Part shown: positions 1-6,880 of the stretch, piece after piece
Layout: each line of letters opens with the position of its first letter
How positions within the stretch are numbered: position 1 is the first letter of the stretch
Assembly: GCA_900767605.1 (NCBI GenBank)
Contig: CAAFZT010000026.1
Coordinates: 1 to 24,022 of the forward strand
Source of the DNA: Bacilli bacterium
Lineage (GTDB): Bacteria > Bacillota_I > Bacilli_A > RFN20 > CAG-826
Length of the DNA stretch: 24,022 nt
Direction of reading: 5' to 3'
Position numbers and translations under genes: made by a program
The notes under the pieces: generated by a model
The model's input: only the letters and a program-made list of their open reading frames with translations
Database searches by the model: none
What the model was told of the DNA's origin: nothing

Positions 1-225
1 CGAAAATTTGGCTTTCAAAGCCTTTTTCTGTTTGTTGTTCATTTTGGCGGTTCCGCCCTTTGGCGAGCGTTTTCCCGGAACCGCCAAGCTCCAAAAGGGA
101 GAACGCCCGCCGAAGGGCTTTTGTTATGAAAATCTCGCCACGGCTTTAACCGCGGCGAGAGAATTATATCAAAGGCTCTTCAGGATTGGTTTTTTATCCC
201 TCACGTGCAAATAAGAGTTTTAAAT
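1..225. other. Non-coding GC-rich inverted-repeat segment
   Basis: I see no convincing gene here. An open frame of 68 codons exists on the plus strand, but it lacks a ribosome binding site and its residues track the underlying inverted repeats. The segment holds a perfect 12-bp inverted repeat (44-55 with 76-87, TTGGCGGTTCCG and its complement, 20-nt loop). It also holds a short GCCC/GGGC hairpin (105-118) followed by TTTTG, and a third hairpin at 133-160 that is listed separately. This layering of hairpins resembles an intergenic repeat element, but no family was recognised. Confidence 0.5.
130..160 (-). terminator. Probable terminator of the first AAA ATPase gene
   Basis: Positions 133-160 form a stem of TCTCGCC-x-CGG against CCG-x-GGCGAGA with a 6-nt loop and one internal mismatch. 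Read on the minus strand the stem is followed by ATTTTC. It lies about 65 nt past the stop of the leftward ATPase gene. The U-tract is short, so the efficiency is uncertain. Confidence 0.4.
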
Positions 226-1452
226 TTAAATCGCGGATAAGGGCAGAGAAAAAACGCTATCTTTGATTTTGGATAGGCTGTTCACCACGCAAATTAAATA
301 CCCCGTTCCCACTCGATAAGCCGAGCCCTGAAGCTGCGAAAAAGCTTTAACATCGGAAGCACCGGGGTTCATGGTCATCTTGATTTCAACAGGATGCAAA
401 ACCCCGTTTTCTAGTATCACGAGATCAATTTCATTTTGATGATTGTCTCTATAATAGTAAAACTCCGCCTTTCTATCCGTATTGTTAAAGCCTTTTATGA
501 TTTCGTTGACGCAATAGGTTTCAAAGAAGGATCCAGCAAAATAACTAAGCAACAAATTTTTAGGGTCTCCTAGACGGGCCAAATACGATGCTAGCCCCGT
601 GTCTTGAAAATACAATTTTGGCGTTCGAACAATCCGCTTGGTCAAGGAAGAATCCACATAAGGTTGGAGGAGACGAATAATGTTCGTTTTGACTAATATC
701 GATAGCCAAGCGTCTACGGTTCTCATTTCAATGCCGATGGCTTTGGATATTTTCGTGCGATTTAGTTCTTGCCCCGTTAGCGAAGCACAATATTGGAGAA
801 ACTGGGTGAACTTCATTTCGTTGGCATCTTGAATCATTTTCCTGACATCACGTTCAATGTAAGTTTTTAAGTAGGCGGCATAAAAATTTTGTGGTTCCAG
901 TTCCTTATTCACGAACAATTCGGGATACCCTCCCGTAACAATGCGATTAAAAACCCCTTCAACGGAATCCGCGCTTTCGAAGGAAAAATAGGAAGAAGGA
1001 TCGTCCGACAAAGGCATTTCCTCCCGCCCAATAATTTCATCAAAAGAAAGGGAATACATATCAATGGGATTGGCTCTTCCCACAAGGGATTCTTGAATTT
1101 TTCCTTTTAAATCATCGGCTTCCGATCCCGTTAATAAATACATCCCGTTAGCATTCTTTCCCGCAAGACGGGCAGCGTTGACAAGGTGGGCGATTTCATC
1201 GAATAGAGGCGGGGCTTTTTGGGCCTCATCAATAATTAACGGGGCTTTAAAACGGGATAAAAAGAATTGGGGGTCACGATTGGCGTCTGCACGCAACGTC
1301 AAATCATCTAAAGATACGTAGGTGTACCCAAGTTCCTTTCCTATTTGGTTCGATAGCGTGGATTTGCCCACCTGTCTTGCGCCAACCAAGGCTGTGACGG
1401 GAAATGTTCGCAAAGATTTACGGACCACCATTTCGATTGTTCTTCTTATCAT
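226..1452 (-). CDS. AAA ATPase with DUF4143-type C-terminal domain
   Basis: This is a 408-aa P-loop ATPase of the AAA_14/DUF4143 architecture, which is abundant in gut bacteria and archaea; its cellular job is unsettled. The Walker A motif GARQVGKST is at residues 24-32. Walker B is LIIDEAQ around residues 72-78 (D75, E76). The C-terminal half has the DUF4143 pattern, ending in a nuclease-like EIDLVILENGVLHPVEIK segment. Such a D...ExK pattern resembles the PD-(D/E)xK fold, and the last ~100 residues may be a nuclease-like fold. The start is supported by AGGAA 8 nt upstream. It is monocistronic: it has its own palindrome-rich promoter region and a likely terminator. A second protein of the same class lies at the other end of the window. 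The family call is firm; the function is unknown. Confidence 0.85.
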   Translation of the reverse strand: MIRRTIEMVVRKSLRTFPVTALVGARQVGKSTLSNQIGKELGYTYVSLDDLTLRADANRDPQFFLSRFKAPLIIDEAQKAPPLFDEIAHLVNAARLAGKNANGMYLLTGSEADDLKGKIQESLVGRANPIDMYSLSFDEIIGREEMPLSDDPSSYFSFESADSVEGVFNRIVTGGYPELFVNKELEPQNFYAAYLKTYIERDVRKMIQDANEMKFTQFLQYCASLTGQELNRTKISKAIGIEMRTVDAWLSILVKTNIIRLLQPYVDSSLTKRIVRTPKLYFQDTGLASYLARLGDPKNLLLSYFAGSFFETYCVNEIIKGFNNTDRKAEFYYYRDNHQNEIDLVILENGVLHPVEIKMTMNPGASDVKAFSQLQGSAYRVGTGYLICVVNSLSKIKDSVFSLPLSAI

Positions 1453-1471
1453 AATTGGTTCCTGTACATAT

Positions 1472-1501
1472 CTAGTATAGCGCTACTAGTTTTGTACAAA
1501 A
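1472..1501. promoter_or_regulatory. Double palindrome in the promoter region of the first ATPase gene
   Basis: Two adjacent palindromes lie 20-49 nt before the start codon: an imperfect one at 1472-1489 (CTAGTA / TACTAG arms around AGCGCT) and a perfect one at 1490-1501 (TTTTGTACAAAA). On the minus strand the first contains TATACT, a good -10 hexamer (1474-1479). An operator overlapping the promoter is the likeliest reading. No regulator gene is adjacent, so the binding protein is unknown. Confidence 0.4.
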
Positions 1502-1539
1502 AGGGAAATTATTCGATTCCGCCTTATTTTTTGATAAAG

Positions 1540-1574
1540 AAAAAACGCCAGTTCAAGGAGAAAAGGCGCTTTTT
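1540..1574 (-). terminator. Terminator downstream of the HipA region
   Basis: A 10-bp stem (1540-1549 with 1565-1574, core CGCC/GGCG flanked by A and T runs, one G-U pair) has a 15-nt loop and ends in six U residues on the minus strand. It sits 19 nt after the stop of the GH112 fragment, so it would end the leftward XRE-HipA transcript. The A-tract on the other arm means it could also work from the plus strand. Confidence 0.6.
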
Positions 1575-1592
1575 ATCTCTTTAGATGAGGGA

Positions 1593-1973
1593 TTATTCCT
1601 TCGCAATCCAACGGATTTCATGACCCTTCAAAGTCATTTCGGTTGGCATGCCGTGAATATCGTAGAAGATGGTTTTTTCTTCTTCGCCTACGTTATTGAG
1701 CAAAGCATAGCTGTCCGTATTCTCGTAATAATAGCAGTCAACGTTCGGGTTGCTCGATAACGCCTTTTGGTAGTCCGCTTCTTTATGGGAGGCCCAAAGA
1801 AGGGATTTATAAATTAAGCGGAAGGCGTCAAAGGAATCGAATAAGCCGGATAGATATACCGCGCGGCCCTTTTCGTATTTATGGCTTCTACACCGTCTCG
1901 GAAATCCGCGAAATTGTCCATATCGAAAACGAATCCTATTTCTATAAATGATTGAAGAAGCATTCCAAATCAA
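1593..1973 (-). pseudogene. 3' remnant of a GH112 galacto-N-biose/lacto-N-biose phosphorylase
   Basis: An open frame of 126 codons; only residues ~33-126 look like a real protein. From EKGRAVYLSGL to the C-terminal HEIRWIAKE it resembles the C-terminal domain of 1,3-beta-galactosyl-N-acetylhexosamine phosphorylase (GH112), with GRAVYLSG, a Cys-Tyr-rich strand, LLNN and a final edge strand. This match is from memory of the family. GH112 enzymes are usually over 700 aa and split galactosyl-beta-1,3-HexNAc from mucin or milk glycans. The first ~32 residues (Arg-rich, TTG start, no ribosome binding site) look out of frame. The neighbouring frame there reads NFADFRDGVEAI, which could be upstream GH112 sequence after a frameshift and deletion. 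The fragment begins 1 nt after the HipA stop codon, so it is most likely a decayed end left when the HipA module arrived. Not expected to be functional. Confidence 0.65.
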
Positions 1974-1974
1974 A

Positions 1975-2868
1975 TTAGGAGTGCGACTTTTGGTTCGTTA
2001 GTTTTTTATATGCCACATCCAAAATCATTTCTTTTCGTAATCGGAGCATGGTTTTTAGAAAACGCTTGGCCGTTTCGCTGAACGGTTCCGTTTGGTCGAT
2101 CAGGGCGTTGATTTCATCCAAATGAATTCGAGGGACAATGCGTTTTAAGGCTTCGTTGCAGCCTGAATATTCCAAGGAAGTAATCAGTTTATAGTAGTTA
2201 ATTCGATGGGTTCCTATCATCAAGGCGGAAGTTGGAACCTCGTAGACGCGCATATTCTGTTCTTTTTTGGAACTTAGAATCATTTTCATCATTTCCTCGT
2301 CCACTTGGGGGAATAAAGAGGAACCACAGTCAAAAATCGGGGCGAGTTCCAGCTCATCCTTTTCTTGGCTATACAAAAATCCCCAGTTGCCGTTATGTCG
2401 GTCCCAGTTACCAATGAAGGCATCGATGACAAACATATCCCAGAAATAGGCTTCTAATTCTTTTTTCTCCGTGACGAATTGATGACGGATGGCATAGAGC
2501 ACATCTTCTAACTGAACCCCATATCCGCTACTAGAAGATTCGATGACTTGGTTCTTGATCGAAGCAAAATCCAAAATGCAGGTATCAACCGAAGTGAAGT
2601 CTTTACAGGCGACGGCGATGAGGGTTTTGCCGTGATGGTTATAGGTTCCTAGTAACGTTTCTTGGGCCTTAACTCCAAGCAAATTAAAAATATGGCAGCC
2701 GAGGTATTCGGAAACCGTGCTATTCGCGTACGATAATTTGGGGTTCTTCGTAGAATGAGAGGGAAGTTTCAACATATAGAGTTCCCCTTGATAAACTACG
2801 GACAACTTGCTTCCGTTTTTCCCGCCATAGGCTTTCTTTTTGGTGGGCAAAGAAGAAAAATCAATCAT
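1975..2868 (-). CDS. HipA-like (CtkA-type) serine/threonine kinase, probable toxin
   Basis: The 297-aa protein belongs to the HipA C-terminal-domain kinases. The catalytic loop is at residues 150-165 with N154, D156, H158 and N161 (pattern NWDRHNGNW). The metal-binding DCGSSL follows at 180-185. Lys34 in the YMLKLP strand is the likely ATP-binding lysine. At 297 aa it lacks the N-terminal subdomain of E. coli HipA (~440 aa), and in size it is closer to Helicobacter CtkA. HipA toxins phosphorylate aminoacyl-tRNA synthetases; the target here is unknown. The ribosome binding site AGGAGG, 7 nt before ATG, overlaps the TAG stop of the upstream XRE gene, so the two are probably translationally coupled as an antitoxin-toxin pair. 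Confidence 0.85.
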   Translation of the reverse strand: MIDFSSLPTKKKAYGGKNGSKLSVVYQGELYMLKLPSHSTKNPKLSYANSTVSEYLGCHIFNLLGVKAQETLLGTYNHHGKTLIAVACKDFTSVDTCILDFASIKNQVIESSSSGYGVQLEDVLYAIRHQFVTEKKELEAYFWDMFVIDAFIGNWDRHNGNWGFLYSQEKDELELAPIFDCGSSLFPQVDEEMMKMILSSKKEQNMRVYEVPTSALMIGTHRINYYKLITSLEYSGCNEALKRIVPRIHLDEINALIDQTEPFSETAKRFLKTMLRLRKEMILDVAYKKLTNQKSHS

Positions 2869-2879
2869 GGGTATCCCTC

Positions 2880-3263
2880 CTAAAAATAACGATTACGGAT
2901 GCGATCCGCGATTTCTTCCCATACATCCCCTTCGACTTCGGCGATGTTTAAATCGCTATTGAGTTCCATCGCATAGCAATCCATATGCAAGCTATCCGTT
3001 CGAATGGATTTTCGATATTTGGTGATGGCCTCCGCTAAATAGGGCGGCAATTTTTTCATGTCTTCTTCCGGTTCTAGTTCTAAAAGTTCTTCGATGCTGA
3101 CCTTTAAGACTTTGGAGATACCTAATAACGTCTTTCCCGAAGCATCGAGCAAAGACGTTTTGCCCGAGCCTAAATCCGTTAAGGTGGTCTTTGGGATACC
3201 GCTTAACTGGGATAAGCGATAGATCGTCATCTTTTTAAAGGCAAGCAAGTCCAGGAATGTCAT
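2880..3263 (-). CDS. XRE-family HTH regulator, probable antitoxin of the HipA-like kinase
   Basis: This 127-aa protein has an N-terminal XRE/HipB-like helix-turn-helix (residues ~5-62, with YRLSQLSGIPKTTLTDL as the DNA-reading part). A ~60-aa acidic C-terminal extension (residues ~68-127) follows, of no family I recognise; classical HipB has only a short tail. The gap to the kinase gene is 11 nt. By analogy with HipBA, it should bind its own promoter and neutralise the kinase. A consensus -10 TATAAT ends only 6 nt before the ATG, which suggests a leaderless transcript; the GGAG between them is too close to act as a normal ribosome binding site. Confidence 0.8.
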   Translation of the reverse strand: MTFLDLLAFKKMTIYRLSQLSGIPKTTLTDLGSGKTSLLDASGKTLLGISKVLKVSIEELLELEPEEDMKKLPPYLAEAITKYRKSIRTDSLHMDCYAMELNSDLNIAEVEGDVWEEIADRIRNRYF

Positions 3264-3269
3264 GACTCC

Positions 3270-3298
3270 ATTATATCGCCATACCGACTTTTTTGAAG
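3270..3298 (-). promoter_or_regulatory. Promoter of the XRE-HipA operon
   Basis: On the minus strand a perfect TATAAT (3270-3275) lies 6 nt before the antitoxin ATG. With a 16-nt spacer the -35 is TTCAAA, a weak match. Transcription would begin at or next to the A of the start codon. Confidence 0.5.
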
Positions 3299-3315
3299 GG
3301 GCGACAAAAGAAAAT

Positions 3316-3337
3316 GGCCGAGGGGTGTCCCCCGGCC
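3316..3337 (-). terminator. Terminator of the small acidic gene
   Basis: A GC-rich hairpin (GGCCG-A-GGGG / CCCC-CGGCC with a TGT loop) is followed on the minus strand by ATTTTCTTTTG. It lies 21 nt after the stop of the small gene and just upstream of the HipA-operon promoter, separating the two transcripts. Confidence 0.65.
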
Positions 3338-3358
3338 TTAAGCAATATCGATAGGCCG

Positions 3359-3574
3359 TTAATCCTCGTGGAAGGGATCGTCTTTGTTCACGTCCACCCC
3401 AAGGGCTTTCCGCAAATCCGGATCCATGTTCTTATAGGGTTCATTGATCCAGTCGTCTTCAAAAAGGAACGCGTTGCGGGGATCAAGCCAATCACAAGGG
3501 TCATAGGGCTTATCCGAGAAGAAGAGATCCATGAGAAGATCAGGAGTTTTGTTATCGGGTTCAGGATGATTCAC
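3359..3574 (-). CDS. Small acidic hypothetical protein (71 aa)
   Basis: I do not recognise a family. The start is GTG, preceded by a near-perfect AGAAGGAGG with an 8-nt spacer, and the gene is closed by a strong terminator, so it is very likely real. The protein is strongly acidic, rich in Asp, Pro and Trp (LFFSDKPYDPCDWLDP, DDWINEPYKNMDPDLRK), with no membrane segment or signal. A longer open frame on the opposite strand is its shadow. Its position between a HipA pair and an XRE-HEPN gene, and its acidity, would fit an antitoxin-like or nucleic-acid-mimic protein. That is speculation. Confidence 0.7.
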   Translation of the reverse strand: MNHPEPDNKTPDLLMDLFFSDKPYDPCDWLDPRNAFLFEDDWINEPYKNMDPDLRKALGVDVNKDDPFHED

Positions 3575-3765
3575 AAGAAATGCCTCCTTCTATATTTTAA
3601 GTCGAGTTTTGACAGATCCGTCAGCGGGGTCCATGGATTCGTTTTGTTTGGCGGTTTTTTCCTTCTTTGTTATTTGACAAAGCGTAATGATCAAAGGGGG
3701 CTGCGGACAAAAAACTGGACCATCTTTGTAGGAAGCAAACTCACAGTCTAAAAATAGGTAATCCA

Positions 3766-4482
3766 TCAAATATACACCGTAGGCCTTCCACCATAATTGG
3801 TTTCAGATAAACTGAATTCTATCTTTTGTGTTCTCGCGAGTTCTTTGCCAGCCCTATCCAATTCGATCACTTCGTAGCGGTATGTTCCAAACGCCAGTCC
3901 AGTGATGGATTTGAACATAGTGCCGCTCTCCTTGTATTTGGAGACGAGCCTTTCGGTATTGTTCGACACAAAATAGAGATTGATTTGAGTCGTCTCTACA
4001 TCATCAGAAACCAAATTCCAGTAGATATTTATCAAATCTACCCCTGTTCGATGTTCAGGGCATATTTTTCGATTTATTTCAGCTTGGATCTTAGAATCGT
4101 AAATCGAGTGATCCGTTTCCACAAAGCCGAGCTTTAAACTGAGCGGTTCGGCTAAATCATCACGGAACACTAATTTTAATTCCTCTGCCTTATTATCGAA
4201 ATCCACAGGCACCACGATTGTTTTGGAGTCAAGCAAGCCATGCTTGGGTGTTTCGATAACATCGCATGCCTTTCCATCGATTTCGACGGACGAAAGATTT
4301 TCTCCGCTCAAAAGGATGAAATGTTTTTTGACGTTGTAATTCTCTACCTGTTTTACCGAGAATTCATCTTTCTCATTAACGAAATCGGTGACGGCTTTTT
4401 TCTCTGTTTTTGGGTCTAGTTCCTTGTCCGTTGAAATAAAGCAGGTGGTTCTTTCCAAAATGAATCTTTGATATTTGTCCAT
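3766..4482 (-). CDS. Hypothetical protein, second gene of the XRE-HEPN unit (238 aa)
   Basis: The start is set at MDKYQRF. The upstream in-frame start lies inside the previous gene, whereas this ATG has AGGAGG with a 9-nt spacer and begins 4 nt after the previous stop, giving tight coupling. No family is recognised. The N-terminal ~60 residues are charged. The middle and C-terminus look beta-rich (LKLVFRDDLAEPLSLKLGFVE; TYRYEVIELDRAGKELARTQKIEF), and the last part resembles an Ig/FN3-like sandwich. There is no signal peptide or transmembrane helix, so it is probably cytoplasmic. Its function is most likely tied to the 721-aa protein, as partner or antidote. No clear terminator follows it. Confidence 0.75.
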   Translation of the reverse strand: MDKYQRFILERTTCFISTDKELDPKTEKKAVTDFVNEKDEFSVKQVENYNVKKHFILLSGENLSSVEIDGKACDVIETPKHGLLDSKTIVVPVDFDNKAEELKLVFRDDLAEPLSLKLGFVETDHSIYDSKIQAEINRKICPEHRTGVDLINIYWNLVSDDVETTQINLYFVSNNTERLVSKYKESGTMFKSITGLAFGTYRYEVIELDRAGKELARTQKIEFSLSETNYGGRPTVYI

Positions 4483-4486
4483 ATTA

Positions 4487-6652
4487 TTAGGCCTCCTTGT
4501 TGATTGAGAAAACGTATTCAAGGCATTCCCTCATCTCCGCCTCATTTAGTTCTTCCACTTTCTTGGATTCGGAGTGAGCGATGTTGTTCCTTTGGATTCT
4601 CAATCTGCTAAAGATATTCACGAGATGTTCTATTCTTTCCTTTTCAGGAATGACAACTTCCTCGTCGTATTGTCTATCTTCTATTGGATAGCCCCATCCA
4701 TCATCCATCGTCCTGCTTTGAGGGGCACTGTCTTGTAGCATTTTGAAATATGCCGTCATTCTCTCAAAGAGATCTTCGCCTTCACATTGGTAATCGAATT
4801 TCAATATCGCGTCAAGCAAAGAACAGAGGTCCAAGATGAACAAGCGTTGTTCTTTCTTTGCAAACAGGCCTTTCTTAGAAAGCAACCCTTCGAAATAGTC
4901 CTTCGTTAATCCTTTGACGGCCTTCGCCCTGTCGGCAGCGTCTTGCTTCGCTTTGTTTTCTGCGTCGATGTTTCTGCTGATGTCGGTATAGATGGCTTCC
5001 TTGAGGGACTTAATGTATTCGATCAGTTTATTGTCAATGAGTTTTTCCGCTTCTTCAGACGCGTTATAGGACTCGCCATTAAAATTGAATGCACCGTAAT
5101 TATCGATGGAAAGCGGATTTTGCTTACTACTAAGGTGTTTCATCTTCTTATATTCGGCATAGCCTGGCTCGAGGTTGAACAATGTCCAAATCTCGCCAAG
5201 CAAATACCCGTAATTTTCCTTGCCTAAGAGGACGAGGTTAGCGAGTTCTTCGAGTCCGTTGTCAATGAAGAATCTGAACAATTCCCCGGCTTTTCCTGTT
5301 GTTAGCATATCGAACGCGAATTCATAATAGTTATAGAAGCCTTTATTTAAAATGCTTCTAACGAGTTTTAAGTCTCTGAGTTTTTTGATTTCGGCAGGGA
5401 CCAAAATCTTATCATCGATGCATAGGAGGTAGATTCTATCTTGGTCGGATAATTCACCGCTTAATTTAGCAGCTCTATCAAATTCGCTTTCGCTGAGGTG
5501 AGGAATCTTTTCGAGTTCATTCCCGCATGGATATTGGAGCTTTTTGAGCCTATCCATAACCTCGGCATTGTAGTCGTTTAACTTTTTAGCGTATTCGGTC
5601 TTTCCACCTTTAATAAGATTATCTATAGCTTCTTTTTGGAAATAGAACACTCTTCCGATTACCCTCTCGTTTTGAACGATGTATGTATTGGTCCAACTGG
5701 CCCAAATCCGGGCATAGAAGCTCTCATATCCGTTACCTTCGTTTTTGGGCAAATCTTCGCTATATAATTCGGTTTTGTAAGTTGTCAGAATTTTATCTAA
5801 TGTATCGAAATAGCCAAACTTGATAGCATATCTCACGATAGCGTCATGCAAATGCGTAAAAGTGTATTCTTTCCGATGCTGATAGCTATCCAAAGGCTCA
5901 ATTTGGAGTTCGAGGGTTGTAGCGTAATCATAGCACTTTGGGGACTTTTCTCTGTTCTTAAAAATATATTCGAATGTTTCTTCTTTGATAAAGTAGGTAT
6001 CTACGGAAGACACATAGTGAAGGGTGTCCTGGTTGTACATGAAAGGAATTGTTCCCCTTTTGTTTTCCGGTTTGTTTCCAATAGCGAAGATTCTGAACCC
6101 GATGGTTTCTAATGCGTCGGGCCTATCACAATCAACGGCCATCTTCACGAATTCGTCGATGAAGTCATACACAAGAAACGCCGCCCAGACCTTCTTTGAG
6201 TTCATTTTAATCATTTCGTCGCAGCATGCCCCGAAGATCTTTTTGGCGTTTTCGTTAAGTATTTCTTCCCATGTTTTTTTGATTGGCTCCCTTAGCCGCT
6301 CTCCATTTCTATAACCCATCGACCGGCCAAATACATACGCCGAGGTTTGATATTTGTATTTTTTGAAATTCTTAACGTCGTCTCTTTTGATTATCCAGGA
6401 TAGTCTCTTCTCGGCATCCATGTCGTCTAAAGTGATTTTTTCATCTTCCTTCTTTCCGGATAGTAAATGATCAAGGGAAACACTGAATAATGAAGATAAT
6501 TTAACCAAAGCATCAATGTCTGGCTCTCTCAAACCGCTTTCCCAGTTGCTGACCGTTTGAGATGTAAATCCAACTTTATCCGCAAGTTCAGCTTGCGTTA
6601 ATCCTAATTGTTGTCTAAGGTCTTTAATTCTTTTGCCTACTTGTTTGTTCAT
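4487..6652 (-). CDS. XRE-HTH protein with helical body and C-terminal HEPN-like motif (721 aa)
   Basis: Residues ~5-65 form a clear XRE helix-turn-helix (LRQQLGLTQAELADKVGFTSQTVSNWESG). The next ~500 residues are mostly helical and unrecognised, and may be repeat-like. The last ~120 residues are helical and carry R688-N-N-I-A-H693-S, matching the R-x4-H HEPN ribonuclease motif with the usual polar residue after Arg. HEPN proteins act in toxin-antitoxin, abortive-infection and CRISPR systems. An XRE-long spacer-HEPN fusion of this size is not one I know. The start has GGAGG 8 nt upstream. Its ribosome-binding 3' end feeds directly into the next gene. Existence is certain; the nuclease role is an inference from one motif. 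Confidence 0.85.
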   Translation of the reverse strand: MNKQVGKRIKDLRQQLGLTQAELADKVGFTSQTVSNWESGLREPDIDALVKLSSLFSVSLDHLLSGKKEDEKITLDDMDAEKRLSWIIKRDDVKNFKKYKYQTSAYVFGRSMGYRNGERLREPIKKTWEEILNENAKKIFGACCDEMIKMNSKKVWAAFLVYDFIDEFVKMAVDCDRPDALETIGFRIFAIGNKPENKRGTIPFMYNQDTLHYVSSVDTYFIKEETFEYIFKNREKSPKCYDYATTLELQIEPLDSYQHRKEYTFTHLHDAIVRYAIKFGYFDTLDKILTTYKTELYSEDLPKNEGNGYESFYARIWASWTNTYIVQNERVIGRVFYFQKEAIDNLIKGGKTEYAKKLNDYNAEVMDRLKKLQYPCGNELEKIPHLSESEFDRAAKLSGELSDQDRIYLLCIDDKILVPAEIKKLRDLKLVRSILNKGFYNYYEFAFDMLTTGKAGELFRFFIDNGLEELANLVLLGKENYGYLLGEIWTLFNLEPGYAEYKKMKHLSSKQNPLSIDNYGAFNFNGESYNASEEAEKLIDNKLIEYIKSLKEAIYTDISRNIDAENKAKQDAADRAKAVKGLTKDYFEGLLSKKGLFAKKEQRLFILDLCSLLDAILKFDYQCEGEDLFERMTAYFKMLQDSAPQSRTMDDGWGYPIEDRQYDEEVVIPEKERIEHLVNIFSRLRIQRNNIAHSESKKVEELNEAEMRECLEYVFSINKEA

Positions 6653-6679
6653 ATAGGCAGCCTCCTTTTCTACACCTAA

Positions 6680-6766
6680 ATTCTACTTTTCGTTTCAAAG
6701 TTTGCCTAAACACTCATCGTTTAGTTGAGTTTACTCTCACAACAAAATAATTCAAAACAACTCAAC
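6680..6766 (-). promoter_or_regulatory. Promoter and operator-like repeats of the XRE-HEPN unit
   Basis: Upstream of the XRE-HEPN gene are several repeats. An 8-bp inverted repeat is at 6724-6731 and 6759-6766 (GTTGAGTT/AACTCAAC). A second, TAAAC-7-GTTTA, is at 6707-6723. Minus-strand -10 candidates are TAGAAT (6680-6685) and TAAACT (reverse complement within 6727-6732, with TTGAAT 16 nt upstream). XRE proteins commonly repress their own genes at such sites, so autoregulation is likely. Confidence 0.4.
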
Positions 6767-6850
6767 AAATCGTTGAAATGGGGGACTTTATTATTGTCAT
6801 TCTATTTTAGATGATATGAAACAAGTATTTTCCGTTTGGCTTTACTGGAT

Positions 6851-6870
6851 GTTCCAAAAACCGCTGGAAC
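6851..6870. other. Hairpin downstream of the BRO-N/Fic gene
   Basis: GTTCCA and TGGAAC form a 6-bp stem around an 8-nt loop, 10 nt past the end of the Fic gene. No U-tract follows on the minus strand, so it is a weak terminator candidate at most. Confidence 0.25.
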
Positions 6871-6880
6871 CGGTGCGTAA

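Noticed and set aside
8..214. 68-aa plus-strand open frame at the left end
   Set aside because: No ribosome binding site, and its codons follow the inverted repeats rather than a protein pattern.
3293..3751. 152-aa plus-strand open frame
   Set aside because: It overlaps the well-supported minus-strand small gene, its terminator and the HipA promoter, and lacks a ribosome binding site.
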